NCBI GenBank assembly: GCA_017547755.1
Contig: JAFYOX010000024.1
Span: forward strand, 1-64,000
Direction of reading: 5' to 3'
DNA from: Clostridia bacterium
GTDB lineage: Bacteria; Bacillota; Clostridia; Oscillospirales; CAG-272
DNA: 64,000 bases
Shown here: piece by piece, positions 7,906-16,917 of the stretch
Layout of the letters: the number at the start of each line of letters is the position of its first letter
Position numbering within the stretch: the first letter of the stretch is position 1
Translations under genes and position numbers: made by a program
The notes under the pieces: model-generated
What the model saw: only the letters and a program-made list of their open reading frames with translations
Told to the model about the DNA's origin: nothing
Databases searched by the model: none

Positions 7906-9351
7906 TCAGTTCGCGCCGTACAGATCGTTCAGTTCGGCTGCAAAATCAATATCCAGCTGCTGATTTGCCGCATAATAGGACGCAAGATCCTTGCTGGGAT
8001 TTGCGCTGTTGAGCAGATTGTGGAACATATTCGCCATCTTCGCGCTGAAGGAATATGCAAGTTCCACGTGCATCTTTTCACCGATCAGGGAGACCACCTT
8101 GGCGGAATCTTCGTCATAAACGTACTTGTTGGTCAGGGAAACGTCAACGAATGCCGGAATAATGGTGTAGTAACCGGAAGCGGTCAGAGCTTCGATGCCC
8201 CATCCGACCAGAGTTTCATCCTGAATCGTCTTCGGAACAGCGTGGGAATAGTCGGTGTAGCCGGCAATATAGTCTGCCTGGGTTTCATCGAGCTTCGGCG
8301 TGCAGAGAATACCGTATTCGACATCGGTATCACGGAGAATGGTTTCCGCCATGCCGAGGGAGTCGTAATAGAACAGGGATTTTCCGTTCTGGAAGAGCGT
8401 CTGGTCCTGACGTCCGGCGCTGGTGTCCGCCTGATATACGCCCTTGGTTTCATAGATCATCGCATACATCTTGTCAAGCGCGGTGGATGCGCGTTCCAGA
8501 TCAAAGACAAATTCCAGCTTGCCTTCGCTGTTGGAAGCAAACGTGTGGATTCCCATGGAGGGCTGCATACAGATAAAGATGTTCTGATTGACAAATCCGA
8601 CGGTATCTTCCGCATCGACCGTACCGTTGCCGTTGGTATCTTCATAGACCGAGCCGATCATGCCGTGAAGCTTGTCGAGCGTCCAGGTTCCGGCAAATAC
8701 ATCGGCATACGGAACTGTCAGACCGTAATTGGCGGCAAGCTGCTTATTGATGAACCACGCACGTGCACGGGATACGCCGAAATACGACATATAGTTCGAG
8801 AACAGCAGCATGTTATCGTTGATCCGATAGGAACTGACCGCGTGTTCCGGCCACCACGGAGCAGAGAAATCGAGCTGTTCCATGTGGCTGATGTCCATCG
8901 TGTAGCCGTTCAGAGCAAGATTTGCCATGGCAAGGTCCTGACCGGTCATGATATCGCAGACATCGTCTCCGGCAACGATCGTGTTGCTGAGCTGACCGGG
9001 ATCGGCAAACAGTACCGGCTGGGTCACGACGTTCAGTTTTTCTTCGACCGCACGGAGAGAATTGTAGATCGCGTCGTTGAGAACATCGCCGTTCAGTTCA
9101 TCGCGGATGGAGAAGCGGTAAATGTCATACTGTTCGGTATCGCCGAGACGCAGGGTAGCGCCGCCGAGATCCTGTGCCGGAAAATCATCGAATGTTTTCT
9201 CCGGTTCGGTTTCCGCCGAAGCATCTTCGGGTGCAGCGGCAGTCTGGGAATTATCGATGGGATCGCCGAGATCTTCGGATTTGCCGCAGGAAACAGCAGC
9301 GGTGCTGACCAGCAGAGCGGCAAGAAGCAGAGAAAAGAGACGTTTTTTCAT
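7906..9351 (-). CDS. Extracellular solute-binding lipoprotein (carbohydrate ABC importer)
   Basis: A 481-aa protein starting MKKRLFSLLLAALLVSTAAVSCGKS: a lipoprotein signal with lipobox VSC-G, then an acidic Ser/Asp/Glu-rich linker and a family-1-like binding fold. Residues near 265 read DTNGNGTVDAEDTVGF, a Ca-binding-type loop common in these proteins. AGGAGG lies 7 bases before the ATG at 9351, so the 16 residues upstream of that are not part of the protein. It would sit on the outer face of the membrane and deliver oligosaccharide to an ABC permease, but no permease or ATPase gene is nearby. Second gene of the minus-strand operon behind the UroD-like gene. Confidence 0.9.
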   Translation of the reverse strand: MKKRLFSLLLAALLVSTAAVSCGKSEDLGDPIDNSQTAAAPEDASAETEPEKTFDDFPAQDLGGATLRLGDTEQYDIYRFSIRDELNGDVLNDAIYNSLRAVEEKLNVVTQPVLFADPGQLSNTIVAGDDVCDIMTGQDLAMANLALNGYTMDISHMEQLDFSAPWWPEHAVSSYRINDNMLLFSNYMSYFGVSRARAWFINKQLAANYGLTVPYADVFAGTWTLDKLHGMIGSVYEDTNGNGTVDAEDTVGFVNQNIFICMQPSMGIHTFASNSEGKLEFVFDLERASTALDKMYAMIYETKGVYQADTSAGRQDQTLFQNGKSLFYYDSLGMAETILRDTDVEYGILCTPKLDETQADYIAGYTDYSHAVPKTIQDETLVGWGIEALTASGYYTIIPAFVDVSLTNKYVYDEDSAKVVSLIGEKMHVELAYSFSAKMANMFHNLLNSANPSKDLASYYAANQQLDIDFAAELNDLYGAN

Positions 9352-9386
9352 GAGTTGCCTCCTGTAAAAATATAATAAATTTTTTA

Positions 9387-10640
9387 TCAATTCCAACATT
9401 TGTCAATGGCGCGGCGGGCGATGTCCACCCACTGTCCGAAGCGTTCCGGATCATTCCGGCAGGTGTGCGTATCCCGCAGAACCAGTTCCAGAATACCGCC
9501 GCGTGCCTTGCGGATCCCGTCTTCCAGTTCCGCGCGGACGATTTCCGGACGGAATTCCGTTTCCGCCAGAGGCATCGGCTTCGGTTTCCATGTCATAATA
9601 TAGTTTTTTCCGAGAACCGGCGTGAATTTCGCGATATCCGCCCACGGACAGACCGCCACACGCCGCAGATTCCGGATCTTCAGAACGCCGTCAAGTTTAC
9701 CGGACAGATCGTCACAGCATCCGTAGCCGTTCAGACCGAACGGTTCCAGAAGTTCCCGTTCGTACTGCAGAACAAATTCTTCGTGCATTTCCGGCGATAC
9801 CTGCGCAAATTCCTGCGCTTCGGCGGCACCCCAGATATCACACAAACGTACATTGTCCGGATTAAATCCCGGTGCCGGAAGGGCATCTGTATATCCAACG
9901 CCGCCGGTATAGTGGAACGTACGGTCGTTGTTGAGCGAGATCAGATTCTGTTCCTCGTACTGCCGGAGCATGGACTTCATGCCGTCCGTAAAGAACCGCA
10001 TGACTTCGTGAACCATTTCCGGCTCATCGTACAGGTCATAGAGCATATTGTCGAGTCCCCGGTAATCGCAGTACCAGTGCATCAGATGAAAACTGAAATT
10101 TTTCCGTCCGACCAGCGTTACCGGCACAAGATCCCCGATCGCGTCGGCGATATACTCATAATCCGCCTGCGACTGCCGTTCATCGTGCGTGACGACCGGC
10201 GCGGACAGCTTCTTCCAGTCGGACGGCTTGTCGATGATGCTGACCATATGAAACGCACCGTTTCCGCCGGGATACGTCCGCTGCGGATCGATACCCCACA
10301 TGGTATTCCGGATCGCTTTCGGCACTTCCACATCCGCCGTGATGGGAACATCGTCGCGGATATACCGATGACGGATCAGGCGTTTCCGCAGTTCGTATTC
10401 CACATTCCGCGCGGCGGAATTCGTGCATTGCAGGGAGCTCCACGGAAGCAGTTCCGGCCATGAACCGTCCGGGAAGACAAACACCATCGGACGTTCTCCG
10501 TGAAGTCCGGTGTGTTTCTTCCACTGCATGACTTTTTCTTCGTTGTTTGCCGGATCCGCCGCGATTTCGCGGACAGCTTCCGCGAGACTGCGCAGAACGG
10601 TCCGGTCATCCGCTGTATTGAAACGATCGTATTCTGCCAT
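9387..10640 (-). CDS. UroD-family protein (not a heme enzyme by context)
   Basis: A 417-aa protein with the (beta/alpha)8 pattern of the uroporphyrinogen decarboxylase/methyltransferase family, including AFHMVSIIDKPSDWKKL and repeated TIM-barrel strand ends (VTLVGR, LNGYGCCDDLSGKLD, LRRVAVCPWAD). It is divergent from true HemE: the N-terminal substrate loop is not seen and the neighbours are sugar genes. The HxC zinc motif of MtaA/CmuA methyltransferases is not evident. The ATG at 10640 follows GGAGG by 6 bases. It leads an operon with a binding lipoprotein and an alpha/alpha-barrel protein, divergent from an AraC regulator 150 bases away. The reaction is unknown; a methyltransferase or decarboxylase acting on a sugar derivative is speculative. 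Confidence 0.75.
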   Translation of the reverse strand: MAEYDRFNTADDRTVLRSLAEAVREIAADPANNEEKVMQWKKHTGLHGERPMVFVFPDGSWPELLPWSSLQCTNSAARNVEYELRKRLIRHRYIRDDVPITADVEVPKAIRNTMWGIDPQRTYPGGNGAFHMVSIIDKPSDWKKLSAPVVTHDERQSQADYEYIADAIGDLVPVTLVGRKNFSFHLMHWYCDYRGLDNMLYDLYDEPEMVHEVMRFFTDGMKSMLRQYEEQNLISLNNDRTFHYTGGVGYTDALPAPGFNPDNVRLCDIWGAAEAQEFAQVSPEMHEEFVLQYERELLEPFGLNGYGCCDDLSGKLDGVLKIRNLRRVAVCPWADIAKFTPVLGKNYIMTWKPKPMPLAETEFRPEIVRAELEDGIRKARGGILELVLRDTHTCRNDPERFGQWVDIARRAIDKCWN

Positions 10641-10670
10641 AAACATCCTCCCGATACTGATAAGACTTGC

Positions 10671-10712
10671 TGAAAATGCTTGCAAAAAAAGGCAGTTTCC
10701 ATTATAATTATA
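10671..10712. promoter_or_regulatory. AraC-gene promoter with cre-like site and palindromic -10
   Basis: TTGCAA (10680-10685), a 17-base spacer and TATAAT (10703-10708) drive the AraC gene. TATAATTATA (10703-10712) is palindromic, so a minus-strand -10 (10712-10707) for the UroD operon overlaps it, with only a weak -35 (TTTCTA). TGAAAATGCTTGCA (10671-10684) differs from the CcpA cre consensus TGWAANCGNTNNCA at one fixed base and covers the -35. Confidence 0.55.
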
Positions 10713-10790
10713 TCAGATGAAATGCTCGATAGAAATTACTGAATCAAACCAACACTTTTCTGTTTCAAACTTTTTTGACGGAGAATCTCC

Positions 10791-11693
10791 ATGGAATTTT
10801 CGGAAATCAATCCTTACCTGCGTACATCCGGATATTTTGAAAACTGGAACTATGACAATGCGGCGGATTCGATCGCCTATGACCTGCGGATGTTTGCGAT
10901 TTTTCACGGAACGGCAATACTCACCCTGCGTGACAAAACCGTCTCTATGCCGTCGGATTCGCTTCTGATCCTCGCACCGGGAGAACCGTACAATTTCCGG
11001 CGTAAGGATTCGGACCAGCCGTTTGATATGTTCTGCATCAGTTTTGACCTGACACAGGAATACTGCGGAAGTCTGCGGTATCGCCTTCCGACCTTTGTGC
11101 CGCTGTTCCGGCCGGAATATCTCATCGACCAGAAGATCCGTACCGGGACACGGGATATCTCCAACCTGTGTCTTCCGCTTCTGCTGACCGACTGTCCGGA
11201 TTTATGCGATAAAATCCGGCAGATCTATCAGCTTTACCGCCGAAAACCCGTCTGTTATCAGGAACGCTGTTCCGGGATCATCAAGGAAATCCTTTTCACC
11301 GCACTTGCCGAACAGCAGGAGCCGGATGCGGAAAACCACCCCGGCGGCAGTCTTGCCACGGCAGAACAAACCATGAAATACATTGAAAAACACTTCCGGG
11401 AACCGATCAACGAGCAGTCCATCGCCGCCGCGCTGAATTTCCATCCGTATTATCTGACACGTCTGACCATGCGGTATTTCGGTCTGACACCGTATCAGTA
11501 CCTGCTCCAGTGCCGGACCGAGGAAGCCGTTTCGATGCTTCTCAATACGGACAAACCCATCAGTGAAATCGCCGCTTCCTGCGGATTTGTCAGTCCGTCG
11601 CATTTTTCGACAGTGATCCGCCGGAAAACAGGACTGCCCCCCGGTATGATCCGCAAATCAGCCGCACTCCCGAAAGACTGGGATAAAGAATAA
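10791..11693 (+). CDS. AraC-family transcriptional regulator
   Basis: A 300-aa regulator: an N-terminal cupin-like sensing domain (about 1-130, with DSLLILAPGEPYNF) and a C-terminal pair of helix-turn-helix motifs (about 195-290: INEQSIAAALNFHPYYLTRL and ISEIAASCGFVSPSHFSTVIRRKTG). It is divergent from the UroD-like/lipoprotein/barrel operon and shares its intergenic control region, so it most likely senses a sugar and controls that operon. A GGAG site lies 7 bases before the ATG. Its gene ends in a terminator shared with the convergent lipoprotein gene. Confidence 0.9.
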   Translation: MEFSEINPYLRTSGYFENWNYDNAADSIAYDLRMFAIFHGTAILTLRDKTVSMPSDSLLILAPGEPYNFRRKDSDQPFDMFCISFDLTQEYCGSLRYRLPTFVPLFRPEYLIDQKIRTGTRDISNLCLPLLLTDCPDLCDKIRQIYQLYRRKPVCYQERCSGIIKEILFTALAEQQEPDAENHPGGSLATAEQTMKYIEKHFREPINEQSIAAALNFHPYYLTRLTMRYFGLTPYQYLLQCRTEEAVSMLLNTDKPISEIAASCGFVSPSHFSTVIRRKTGLPPGMIRKSAALPKDWDKE

Positions 11694-11722
11694 ACGTACC
11701 TCATAATCGTCATTTTCACACA

Positions 11723-11770
11723 AAAAAGGAGAATTCCGCATCCCCGAAAGGATATGGAATTCTCCTTTTT
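11723..11770. terminator. Bidirectional terminator
   Basis: AAAAAGGAGAATTCC pairs with GGAATTCTCCTTTTT (arms 11728-11737 and 11756-11765, flanked by A and T runs). It serves the AraC gene on the plus strand and the solute-binding gene on the minus strand. Confidence 0.85.
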
Positions 11771-11799
11771 CTGCACCGCCGTCCGGCGGCAAAAAGCGA

Positions 11800-13338
11800 T
11801 CAGTTCAGTAAATCCTGATATTTTTCGACAACCTTGTCAAACATTTTGAGAGTTGCTTTTTCAAGACCCTTCAGCTTGGACTGCGAGTTTTCGCAGGAAG
11901 TCGCATCGGCAAGGATTCCGCGGATAACGTCGATCGGCGCACCGAGACTCTGACCGTAAATGTAGGAATAGTCGAGATAAACGCCGCTGACAATCAGATC
12001 GAGCATCTGGGAAGTTTCGCTGTCGCGGGAATACTTCGACTTGATCGCGGTTTCAAAGTAAGCCGGCGTGACCGTACGGTAGGATTCCGCACTCATTGCT
12101 TCCAGATAAGCGGCTGTGACATCCGTTTTCTGTGCCGTCACGGGAATCGTGAACGCGGAGCTGCCGTCATGGATATAGGAAGTGTAAATTTCCTGCGCTT
12201 CGTTCAGCTTGGGCATGGGAATGATCCCGAAATCGTCTTCCATATCGCGCAGATAGTCGATACCGCCGAGCATCCACGTCGTGAAGACTGCCTGATGATT
12301 CTTCATGATGTCCATGATCTGATCATTGTTGTTCGGCGTACGGAGCGTGTTGTTGTTCTGGAAGAGCAGCTTGTGCATCTTTTCGGCGAATTCGACCATC
12401 CGCTCACTGGTACCGTTGAAGACAAATGTACCGTCGTCGGTTTTTGCAAGATATTCGATCTGCGCCGCGCCGAAGAACGAGTCGGCACCGAGCGTCTTCG
12501 TATCTGTGAAGAAATGTCCGAACGTATCGCCTTCGTTGGCAGCACCGTCACCGTTCGTGTCGGTGTAAAGCGGTTCACAGAGAGCCGCCATTTTGTCGAG
12601 CGTCCATTCTCCTTCGTTGACGATATCGTAAAGATTTTCCGAACCGTTGTAGTATTCATCAAACAGCGTCTTGTTGAAGAACATTGAGAACGTACCGGAG
12701 ATCATCGTCTGGCTCAGTTCCCCCATGATAACATAGTTATTTCCGTTCAGATTGGTCGTTTCAAGGAACGCCTGATTGTACCACGGTGCGCTGAAATCCA
12801 GATAGGGAAGGGTGTTCAGCGGCAGAAACATATTGTCAACAACCAGCGGCATGGTATTGTACATCGCGTTGCCGATCAGGTCATAGTCATCGGATCCGGC
12901 AGTAATGGACGCACGGATCGTATTTCCGGCACCGCTGTGACGGTTCAGCCCGGTATCAAGGATCAGATCCATCACGACATTCAGCCGTTCCTGTACCGCA
13001 AGATTCCGGGTGAATACCGCATCGTTGACCACATCACCGTTCATTTCTTCCGCGCTGAATTCCATCAGCGTATCCTTGTCGCCGCCGCGTGAGAAGACGC
13101 GCACATCCACCCCTTCAAAATCAAGCGTATCGGGAAGCGAGTCCTTCACCTCGGAACGGCCGTTGCCCTTCGGTTCTTCGGGAATTTCCACGGGTTCTGC
13201 GGAAGGTTCGGCAGAGATCTGTCCGGCGGTATCCGATGCGGCAGTTTCCTCATTGGTTCCGCCGCTGCTGCACGAAATCATTCCTGCCGCCAGAAAGCAC
13301 ACAAGAAGCCCTGCGAGAATACGGGTATGTTTTTTCAT
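11800..13338 (-). CDS. Extracellular solute-binding lipoprotein
   Basis: A 512-aa lipoprotein beginning MKKHTRILAGLLVCFLAAGMISCSSGG (lipobox MIS-C), then a Glu/Pro-rich linker and a family-1-like binding fold. The loop DTNGDGAANEGDTFGH matches the Ca-type loop of its two paralogues in this window. The ATG at 13338 follows AAAGGAG by 5 bases; the upstream ATG of the longer frame has no such site. It appears monocistronic, with its own promoter and terminator. It would bind an oligosaccharide outside the cell for an ABC importer encoded elsewhere. Sequence similarity to the other two lipoproteins is low outside the signal and loop, suggesting different ligands. Confidence 0.9.
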   Translation of the reverse strand: MKKHTRILAGLLVCFLAAGMISCSSGGTNEETAASDTAGQISAEPSAEPVEIPEEPKGNGRSEVKDSLPDTLDFEGVDVRVFSRGGDKDTLMEFSAEEMNGDVVNDAVFTRNLAVQERLNVVMDLILDTGLNRHSGAGNTIRASITAGSDDYDLIGNAMYNTMPLVVDNMFLPLNTLPYLDFSAPWYNQAFLETTNLNGNNYVIMGELSQTMISGTFSMFFNKTLFDEYYNGSENLYDIVNEGEWTLDKMAALCEPLYTDTNGDGAANEGDTFGHFFTDTKTLGADSFFGAAQIEYLAKTDDGTFVFNGTSERMVEFAEKMHKLLFQNNNTLRTPNNNDQIMDIMKNHQAVFTTWMLGGIDYLRDMEDDFGIIPMPKLNEAQEIYTSYIHDGSSAFTIPVTAQKTDVTAAYLEAMSAESYRTVTPAYFETAIKSKYSRDSETSQMLDLIVSGVYLDYSYIYGQSLGAPIDVIRGILADATSCENSQSKLKGLEKATLKMFDKVVEKYQDLLN

Positions 13339-13385
13339 AAAAACTCCTTTCATATCATTGAAAATCAAAGAATCTGTGATACGTT

Positions 13386-13414
13386 ATTATAGCATAAATT
13401 CCCAAAAAAAGCAA
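13386..13414 (-). promoter_or_regulatory. Promoter of the second solute-binding gene
   Basis: Minus strand TTGCTT (13414-13409), 17-base spacer, TATAAT (13391-13386). The start site would be near 13379, giving a leader of about 40 bases. Confidence 0.65.
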
Positions 13415-13484
13415 GATAACCACCAAGGAGTCATCGGTTCAGGAAACAACGCATAAAATCCTCCGCAGGATACACCAGCATTTC

Positions 13485-14393
13485 TCACGAGAAATTTCTT
13501 TCCAGCAAAACAGATGCCAGTTCTGAGTTGATATAGTCGCAGATGAAGATCCCGCGGCAGGACTCCGCAGTCCTGCAGTATTCCGTCAGCCACGGATTGA
13601 TCGTCCGGGCGGGCACGGCGGCAGACATCGGCGGGAATCCATGATCGAAATAACAGCTTGTAAAATTCAGAACAAGCGTTTTTTCATTCAGCGCTGCTTC
13701 TTCCATAGCCGCCAGGATATCGTTCTGCTTCTCGGAAATTCCCGATATTTCATAATGATCCTGAATATACATTGAACCGAGCGCAAACGAAGCGGAATCC
13801 TTCCACCCATGATATGCCGGAATCCCTACAGAGGCGTTATCATATCGTGACAAAAGGAAGATTTTCCCGCGTGCATCCCCGAGAAGTTCCGGAAGTCCGG
13901 AATCCGGTACGATCACATCCGCGTACCCGGAAAACATTTCTTCGAGTCGCACGGAAAAGGATACTGTGGAAGCCTTCGGAGAATTGTCTTCCTTCAGAGA
14001 AACCAGAAGAAATTCCGACGGATTTTCCCGGATAAACGCGGCGATTGTGTCCAGTACCTCCCGGAAGCTCTGCTTCTGATCGACAAAACTGTGGACAACC
14101 TTCAGTTCGTCATGATCCAGCTGCAGTCGGATGTCGAGAAACCGCACGCCCATTTTCAGCTGCTGTCCGACAGCTGCCGACTGGCATTGCCCGGATACCC
14201 CGGCAAATGAATAAAGTGCCCCGGAATCATGGGTCCCGGGAATCGTCATCCCGGTCAGTTCCGTCTCATCGGGAAGCATACCCATCCAGCCGGAATGATC
14301 CTGCACCTCCCGATCCGACGGCGCCAGAGCAAGCACCGTGACCGCCGCGGACAATATAAGTCCCACCAAACACAGAATATGTTTTCGTTTCAT
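13485..14393 (-). CDS. Secreted phosphatidylinositol-specific phospholipase C
   Basis: A 302-aa protein with an N-terminal signal sequence (MKRKHILCLVGLILSAAVTVLALA) and a PI-PLC X domain. Catalytic features fit the bacterial family: TIPGTHDSGA with His55, VRFLDIRL with Arg84/Asp87/Arg89, and VVHSF with the second His (101); LLVSLKED follows. The family cleaves phosphatidylinositol or GPI anchors to diacylglycerol and cyclic inositol phosphate outside the cell, without Ca in most bacterial members. Length is normal. It starts 20 bases after the AraC gene, so the two form a transcription unit, an unusual pairing. AAAGGAG lies 7 bases before the ATG. The ligand could be host-derived or membrane lipid; the sequence does not tell. 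Confidence 0.9.
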   Translation of the reverse strand: MKRKHILCLVGLILSAAVTVLALAPSDREVQDHSGWMGMLPDETELTGMTIPGTHDSGALYSFAGVSGQCQSAAVGQQLKMGVRFLDIRLQLDHDELKVVHSFVDQKQSFREVLDTIAAFIRENPSEFLLVSLKEDNSPKASTVSFSVRLEEMFSGYADVIVPDSGLPELLGDARGKIFLLSRYDNASVGIPAYHGWKDSASFALGSMYIQDHYEISGISEKQNDILAAMEEAALNEKTLVLNFTSCYFDHGFPPMSAAVPARTINPWLTEYCRTAESCRGIFICDYINSELASVLLERNFS

Positions 14394-14413
14394 AAAATCT
14401 CCTTTCCTACGCC

Positions 14414-15286
14414 TTACTCCAGCATCTGTTTCCGGTATTCGGACGGCGATATGCCGAATTTCTGCTTGAATACCCGCGACAGCGTGAATACATCCCGGAA
14501 TCCGGTGCTTTCCGCGATTTCCGATACCGAAATTCCTGTATTCAGCAGACGTTCTTTCACATGGGACAGCCGGTACATGACAAGATATTCATGCGGCGGC
14601 ATCCCGTAAGTCTGCACAAACAGTTCGGACATATAGGATCTCGAAAGAAATGCTGCGTCGGCAATCTCCTTCGTCGTGATATTCCTGCTGTAATTTTCCG
14701 TAATATACGCCGCGGCACGCCGGATCGCTTCGGCGGATTTCTGCGCGGAGCCGACCGTGTTTTTTTCCGACAAAAATGACGTAAGCAGGGAATAGATCAC
14801 ACCGGATACGGCGGCATAATCCGGATGCTCTTCGCTTTCCGCAGCATGGTAAAGAATATCCAGCCGTTCCTCCGTTTCCGGATACATCTTGCGGCTCAGC
14901 GTAAAGACCGGCCCGAGCCGGGTCTCGATGTATGTCTGGTACTCTCTGCTCATTGCTCCGCAGAAGTGCAGATATTTGAACGTCCAGCCGTCTTCAAGCG
15001 CATGATATTCATGCGGATACCAGAGATTGATCAGCATCACGCTGCCTGGTGTCAGAATATATTCCTTTTCCTGATACCGCAGTTTACCTCTGCCTTCCAG
15101 CGTCAGCAGAAGAAGCATGGAATCCATATTCCTCCGCTGGATCGAAAAAGTATCCCGGCAGACATAGCAGCCGGTATACGTCATGTTGAAATAAAGGTCC
15201 TGAAGCGAACCGACAAGAAAATCCTCCACCCGGCACCAGCGGATGAGATGTTCCGCTTCCGAAAGGGGAATGTTCGTGCTTTTCAT
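14414..15286 (-). CDS. AraC-family transcriptional regulator
   Basis: A 290-aa regulator with an N-terminal cupin-type arm (YILTPGSVMLINLWYPHEYH near residues 77-97) and a C-terminal double helix-turn-helix (ITTKEIADAAFLSRSYMSELF and VSEIAESTGFRDVFTLSRVFKQKFG, about residues 195-285). GGAGG precedes the ATG by 7 bases. It is divergent from the operon at 15531-19323 (six-hairpin glycosidase, lipoprotein, beta-propeller enzyme), its probable target, and lies upstream of the PI-PLC gene on the same strand. Confidence 0.9.
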   Translation of the reverse strand: MKSTNIPLSEAEHLIRWCRVEDFLVGSLQDLYFNMTYTGCYVCRDTFSIQRRNMDSMLLLLTLEGRGKLRYQEKEYILTPGSVMLINLWYPHEYHALEDGWTFKYLHFCGAMSREYQTYIETRLGPVFTLSRKMYPETEERLDILYHAAESEEHPDYAAVSGVIYSLLTSFLSEKNTVGSAQKSAEAIRRAAAYITENYSRNITTKEIADAAFLSRSYMSELFVQTYGMPPHEYLVMYRLSHVKERLLNTGISVSEIAESTGFRDVFTLSRVFKQKFGISPSEYRKQMLE

Positions 15287-15420
15287 AAAAATCCTCCGGA
15301 CAAAATGACAAATTTCCCGTACATACTGCTATGGAACAATCACAGAAGAATTGTTATAATAATCATGAATTCTTCCATTTTTCCTGTGTCCGATTACGCA
15401 GTTTCACCAATTCTTCTTTC

Positions 15421-15496
15421 ATTATAGGGGATTTTTCCCGAAAATGCAAGAGTTTTTTTCACAGCATCCGACAGGACAATCCATGATTTTTATAAA
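15421..15496. promoter_or_regulatory. Back-to-back promoters of AraC gene and glycosidase operon
   Basis: Minus strand: TTGCAT (15449-15444), 17-base spacer, TATAAT (15426-15421) for the AraC gene, leader about 128 bases. Plus strand: CCGACA (15468-15473), 17-base spacer, TATAAA (15491-15496) for the glycosidase operon, leader about 28 bases. A further extended -10, TGTTATAAT ending at 15360, has no good -35. Confidence 0.5.
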
Positions 15497-15530
15497 CTCT
15501 GATCATAATTCCAGCAAGGAGAAACACAGT

Positions 15531-16868
15531 ATGACCATAACTTTCCCGAAATTTGTTTCGTCCGACAACGAACTGAACATCACCTACAATTACCGCTGTG
15601 AAGTCTATCAGCGGCACGTCAAACAGACCCCCGCAGGGTACGTGATCACGGAATTTCTTCCGGATGTCCCGTGGGCAGGCATTTACAACACCATCAGCTG
15701 TGCGGCAAGCCACCATTTCCGCGACGGACGCTGGATGAAGGATCCGTCTGTTCTGGAAGAATACGCAAACTTCTGGTGTACCGAAGGAAATCCGCGCCTT
15801 TACAGTTTCCCGATCGCCGACAGTATCCTTGCTCTGTCCAATGTCACGGGCGATTACGGTACGGCGGAAAAACTCTATCCGAAACTGGCGGAGATCCATC
15901 AGGCATGGGACGACCAGCGCGCGGATGAGACAATGTACCGGCAGGAATGCGGACGGGATGGTATGGAATTCTCCATCTCCGGTGATGGAATTCGTCCGAC
16001 CATCAATTCCTATATGTATGCAGACAAATGTGCGCTCGGCAGAATCGCAGAACGTCTCGGGGATGCCGAACAGGCTCAGAAATACCGCAAAGACGCGGAA
16101 ATACTCGCTTCTCAGATCAATGAACGTCTGTGGAACAATGAAACCGGTATGTTCGGCGTGATTTCCGACCGTGGTGAAGTGCAGAATGTCCGTGAGCAGA
16201 TCGGCTATGTCCCGTGGATTTACGGCATTCCTGACGCCGGAAAGGATGCGTGCTTCCGCAATCTTCTCGACACCTCCTGTTTCCTCGCTCCGTACGGACT
16301 GAGAACTGCGGATGCGGCGCACCCCGATTACATGAAACCGTTTAATCACGAATGTCTCTGGAACGGTCCCGTCTGGCCGTTTGCAACCGCACAGACACTG
16401 ACTGCCGTGATCGAATATCTGCATACCGCAGAACATCCGACCATCTCCCCTGCGGAATTCATGAGTCTGCTTCTGACTTACGCATATTCCCACCGTGATA
16501 CGGACGGAACCCCGTGTCTGGACGAAAATATGGATCCCGACACAGGAATCTGGCTGGCACGTGAAATCATGCGGAAGTGGAACCGTCCGGGAAAAGACCC
16601 CACGCGCGGACAGCACTATAACCACTCCTCGTTTATCGACCTTGTCATGACCGGGATCTGCGGCATCCGTCCGTCGGAAGGAAATCGTCTGACCATCCAC
16701 CCGCTCGGCACTTCGCTCGATACTTTCGCGGTCTCCGATGTACAGTATCACGACCATACCCTTGCTGTCGCATGGGACAGAACGTCCGGACTGTGTGTCA
16801 CCGTAGACGGTACACGCGAATATTTCCGTGAAGCGGCAGAAGATATCACGCTGGAAATCGAACTGTAA
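15531..16868 (+). CDS. MGH1-like six-hairpin glycoside hydrolase
   Basis: A 445-aa protein with an (alpha/alpha)6-barrel layout. QECGRDGMEFSISGDG near residue 143 and HECLWNGPVWPFATAQTL near 285 are the two motifs seen around the acidic catalytic residues of GH63-like and MGH1-like glycosidases. The last 80 residues form a small beta domain (NRLTIHPLG...). There is no signal peptide, so it acts on imported oligosaccharide. The ATG at 15531 follows AAGGAG; the 29 residues upstream in frame are not supported and overlap the promoter. First gene of a three-gene operon with a binding lipoprotein (49 bases on) and a beta-propeller glycosidase. The substrate linkage is unknown. Confidence 0.75.
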   Translation: MTITFPKFVSSDNELNITYNYRCEVYQRHVKQTPAGYVITEFLPDVPWAGIYNTISCAASHHFRDGRWMKDPSVLEEYANFWCTEGNPRLYSFPIADSILALSNVTGDYGTAEKLYPKLAEIHQAWDDQRADETMYRQECGRDGMEFSISGDGIRPTINSYMYADKCALGRIAERLGDAEQAQKYRKDAEILASQINERLWNNETGMFGVISDRGEVQNVREQIGYVPWIYGIPDAGKDACFRNLLDTSCFLAPYGLRTADAAHPDYMKPFNHECLWNGPVWPFATAQTLTAVIEYLHTAEHPTISPAEFMSLLLTYAYSHRDTDGTPCLDENMDPDTGIWLAREIMRKWNRPGKDPTRGQHYNHSSFIDLVMTGICGIRPSEGNRLTIHPLGTSLDTFAVSDVQYHDHTLAVAWDRTSGLCVTVDGTREYFREAAEDITLEIEL

Positions 16869-16917
16869 CCCAAACAGTCCGGTAAATAAAACAACCAACC
16901 AGAAAGGCAAAAACAAC

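Noticed and set aside
9387-10640. Heme biosynthesis (HemE) for the UroD-like proteins
   Set aside because: No other heme gene is present, four divergent copies occur, and all sit in sugar operons.
13431-13454. Seven-codon minus-strand ORF (MRCFLNR) with a GGAGG site
   Set aside because: It lies between the PI-PLC stop and the promoter of the next gene, is too short to judge, and no regulatory hairpin goes with it.
15351-15360. TGTTATAAT as the main promoter of the glycosidase operon
   Set aside because: It lacks a usable -35 and would give a leader running through the AraC promoter; CCGACA-17-TATAAA at 15468-15496 explains the start better.
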